A DNA stretch of 64,000 nt from Gemmobacter sp. 24YEA27 (lineage in GTDB: Bacteria > Pseudomonadota > Alphaproteobacteria > Rhodobacterales > Rhodobacteraceae): NCBI RefSeq assembly GCF_030052995.1, contig NZ_JASJPW010000001.1, positions 1,050,501-1,114,500 on the forward strand, read 5' to 3'. Shown here in pieces: positions 62,425 to 64,000 of the stretch. Under the pieces are notes generated by a model that saw nothing but the letters and a program-made list of their open reading frames with translations, did not search any database and was not told where the DNA came from. Both the position numbers and the translations under genes were made by a program. The number at the start of each line of letters is the position of its first letter. Within the stretch, counting starts at the first letter, position 1.

Positions 62425-63656
62425 GTGCCTGTGGCGGCGCGGGTGGCGATGCCCTGCATCAGGGCGACAGCCTGCGCCATGTCCTGGAGGCTGACCCATT
62501 CGCGCGGCCCGTGGATTTCCTGCATGCCGGTGAAAAGATTGGGGCAGGGCAGGCCAAGCTCGGTCAGCCTTGAGCCATCGGTGCCGCCCCGGATCGGGAC
62601 CGAGACCGGATCAAGACCAATATCGCGGGCGGCGGCGCGGGCGAGATCGACAGGCGTCATGTCGGTCTCGAGCCAGTAGCGCATATTGCGGTATTGCGGG
62701 CTGATCCTGCAGGTGATTTCCGCGCGGGGCTCGGTCAGCGCGAGGGCCTCGCAGGCGCGGGTCAGCATCTCGCCTTTGGCCTTCAGCCCGTCCAGTTCGA
62801 AATCGCGCAGGATGAAATGGATCACCATTTCCGAGGAGCCACCGGTCATCCCGACCGCATGGATGAAGCCCTCGCGGCCTTCGGTCACCTCGGGCTGCAT
62901 CGTGGCTTGCGGCAGGAAAGCGATCAGTTTCGCGGCAAGGTGGATCGCATTGACCATCTTGCCTTTGGCCCAGCCGGGATGGATCGAGACGCCCTTGATC
63001 GTGACTTCGGCGCCATCGGCCGAGAAGCTTTCATATTCGATCTCGCCGGGATTGGCGCCATCGAAGGTGAAGGCGAAATCGGCGCCGATGTCTTTCGGCA
63101 GGCGCGGATCGACGCCGCGGCCGATCTCTTCATCCGGGGTGAAGGCGAGGCGGATCTCGGGATGGGCGGGTTTATCTGCAATCAGGCGGCGGGCCGCGGC
63201 CATGATGATGGCGATGCCGGCCTTGTCATCGGCGCCAAGCAGCGTGGTGCCCGAGGCGGTGACGATGTCATGACCCTGGCGGAGGCCAAGGCCGGATGAG
63301 GTCTCGGGCGAGAGGATCAGCGCCGGATTGTCGGGAAAGGTGATCTCGCCGCCATTATAGTCCCGGATGACGCGCGGTTTTACCCCGGTCGCATTGAATT
63401 GGGGGGCGGTGTCCATATGGGCGAGGAAGGCAATCACCGGGCCGGGGGCTGTGGCTGGTATGGTCGCCAGCACGGCGCCGTAATCGGTGACGCGGATGTC
63501 GGTTGCGCCGATTTCGGCGAGCTCGGATTTCAGCAGCCGCGCCATATTCAGCTGGATCGCGGTCGAGGGCTGCGAGGGGCTTGCCGGGTCGCTCTGGCTG
63601 TCGATGGCGCAGTAGCGGGTCAGGCGGTGTTCGAGCTCGGTGATAAGGCTGGACAT
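62421..63656 (-). CDS. pepT: Peptidase T (M20 tripeptide aminopeptidase)
   Basis: 411 residues from ATG 63656; ATG 63662 is also possible. M20 metal-site motifs are FLAHMDTAPQFNATG, LLGADDKAGIAIIMAA (bridging Asp) and FTPDEEIGRGVD (catalytic Glu pair). The dimerisation domain and the final GGTDGSRLTELGLPCPNLFT with His in EIHGPREWVS match PepT. It is a cytoplasmic zinc aminopeptidase removing N-terminal residues from tripeptides. Confidence 0.94.
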   Translation of the reverse strand: MSSLITELEHRLTRYCAIDSQSDPASPSQPSTAIQLNMARLLKSELAEIGATDIRVTDYGAVLATIPATAPGPVIAFLAHMDTAPQFNATGVKPRVIRDYNGGEITFPDNPALILSPETSSGLGLRQGHDIVTASGTTLLGADDKAGIAIIMAAARRLIADKPAHPEIRLAFTPDEEIGRGVDPRLPKDIGADFAFTFDGANPGEIEYESFSADGAEVTIKGVSIHPGWAKGKMVNAIHLAAKLIAFLPQATMQPEVTEGREGFIHAVGMTGGSSEMVIHFILRDFELDGLKAKGEMLTRACEALALTEPRAEITCRISPQYRNMRYWLETDMTPVDLARAAARDIGLDPVSVPIRGGTDGSRLTELGLPCPNLFTGMQEIHGPREWVSLQDMAQAVALMQGIATRAATGT

Positions 63657-63678
63657 GGGCATGCCTGGGATCTGGCCG

Positions 63679-63742
63679 GGTGGGGGCGCTGCCCCCGTCT
63701 GCCTCTGGCAGCCTCCCCCGGGATATTTAGGGACAGATGAAA
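63679..63742 (+). repeat. Dispersed hairpin/GGGATATTT repeat upstream of pepT
   Basis: A GGGGGCGCTGCCCCC stem (about 63682–63696) and a GCCTCTGGCAGCC stem are followed by CGGGATATTTAGGGACAGAT and GAAA. The core (63720–63742) differs from the 24-mer at 61662 by one or two bases. The last bases almost touch the stop of the small basic gene. Confidence 0.7.
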
Positions 63743-63744
63743 TT

Positions 63745-63906
63745 TCAGGTTTTTTTGCGGGCGGCGGCGGCGGATTTCATCCGCTCAAGCAGGGCAGCCT
63801 TCTTTTCGGCGGCGGCCTTGTCTTTCGGGGCGCCGCGACGGGGCAGGTCGAGGGCGTGCTGGGTGTCTTTGGCGTTTTTGGGATTGCCGGATTTGGAATA
63901 GTCCAT
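63745..63906 (-). CDS. Small basic hypothetical protein
   Basis: 53 residues: MDYSKSGNPKNAKDTQHALD, a central DLPRRGAPKDK, then an Ala/Lys-rich helix ending AAAARKKT. Too short for family assignment. The composition (many Lys and Ala, no hydrophobic core) suggests a nucleic-acid-associated or largely disordered peptide. GGAG lies upstream of ATG 63906, which supports translation. Confidence 0.6.
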   Translation of the reverse strand: MDYSKSGNPKNAKDTQHALDLPRRGAPKDKAAAEKKAALLERMKSAAAARKKT

Positions 63907-64000
63907 GGCGGGCTCCTTGTCGTTTTATGTGGCATGACGCAAAGGGGGCGGCGGGGCAAGAGGCGAGGTCTCAGCAGGTCAGGGCGCGCGCGGGATCCTG

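Overview
The window is GC-rich, densely packed DNA of a Rhodobacter-group alphaproteobacterium (Rhodobacteraceae/Paracoccaceae). Evidence for this is the mutY–dciA(DUF721)–dsbA arrangement, a sucC…sucD…sucAB…lpd TCA block with small inserted genes, a monomeric NADP isocitrate dehydrogenase, an alphaproteobacterial phn (C–P lyase) locus, and a family of short GC-rich hairpin repeats with a GGGATATTT / GGAGTATTT core at gene ends. No rRNA, tRNA, CRISPR array, transposase or integrase was recognised.

Layout. 1–2.85 kb: a hydantoinase/oxoprolinase family gene cut by the window edge, and rpoN (sigma-54). 2.99–14.44 kb: the most unusual region, an apparently self-contained envelope proteolysis locus. 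It has three paralogous small secreted proteins, a secreted chymotrypsin-fold protease with a pro-region, two secreted caspase-fold proteins, an HtrA-like PDZ protease and an OmpR-type two-component system. 14.45–19.65 kb: an AlkB-type alkane hydroxylase, mutY (interrupted by a palindromic repeat and out of frame), dciA-like DUF721, a DsbA-like thioredoxin and a CaiB/BaiF CoA transferase. 19.7–25.8 kb: haem genes hemF and hemE among small hypothetical proteins, including one conspicuously AT-rich membrane/coiled-coil gene. 25.8–29.75 kb: the ybbP-like permease, ybbA-like ATPase and divergent tesA-like esterase.

29.8–42.6 kb: phosphonate utilisation. phnG-H-I-(30-codon ORF)-J-K-L-N lies on the minus strand, with phnM on the same strand further on. 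phnF (GntR regulator) and a DUF1045 gene are on the plus strand. An acetyltransferase and the phnC-D-E-E transporter are on the minus strand. A 32-bp palindrome between phnF and phnG is the probable PhnF operator. 42.7–46.9 kb: a GlcD-type FAD dehydrogenase, a 617-bp stretch with no recognisable gene, and icd. 47.3–49.9 kb: a fumarylacetoacetase-family gene, a TauE/SafE exporter and a two-gene copper set (CPLC protein and PCu(A)C chaperone) behind a CueR-like site. 49.95–60.1 kb: 2-oxoglutarate dehydrogenase and succinyl-CoA synthetase genes, with several small genes between them. 60.3–64 kb: a secreted hypothetical protein, a methyltransferase, peptidase T and a small basic protein.

How the parts may work together. 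The protease locus looks like a regulated periplasmic cascade. A histidine kinase and response regulator sit in one transcription unit with an HtrA protease, a caspase and a trypsin-like zymogen, and the divergent unit encodes a small secreted protein and the second caspase. The TCA genes icd and sucC share GTGATCAC-type and TGCAAC-type upstream motifs, suggesting a common regulator.

Sequence quality. mutY, sucA and the secreted gene at 60.3–61.5 kb each need one single-base change to restore a normal reading frame. At least two of these breaks fall in G/C homopolymers, so base-calling errors are the likeliest explanation.
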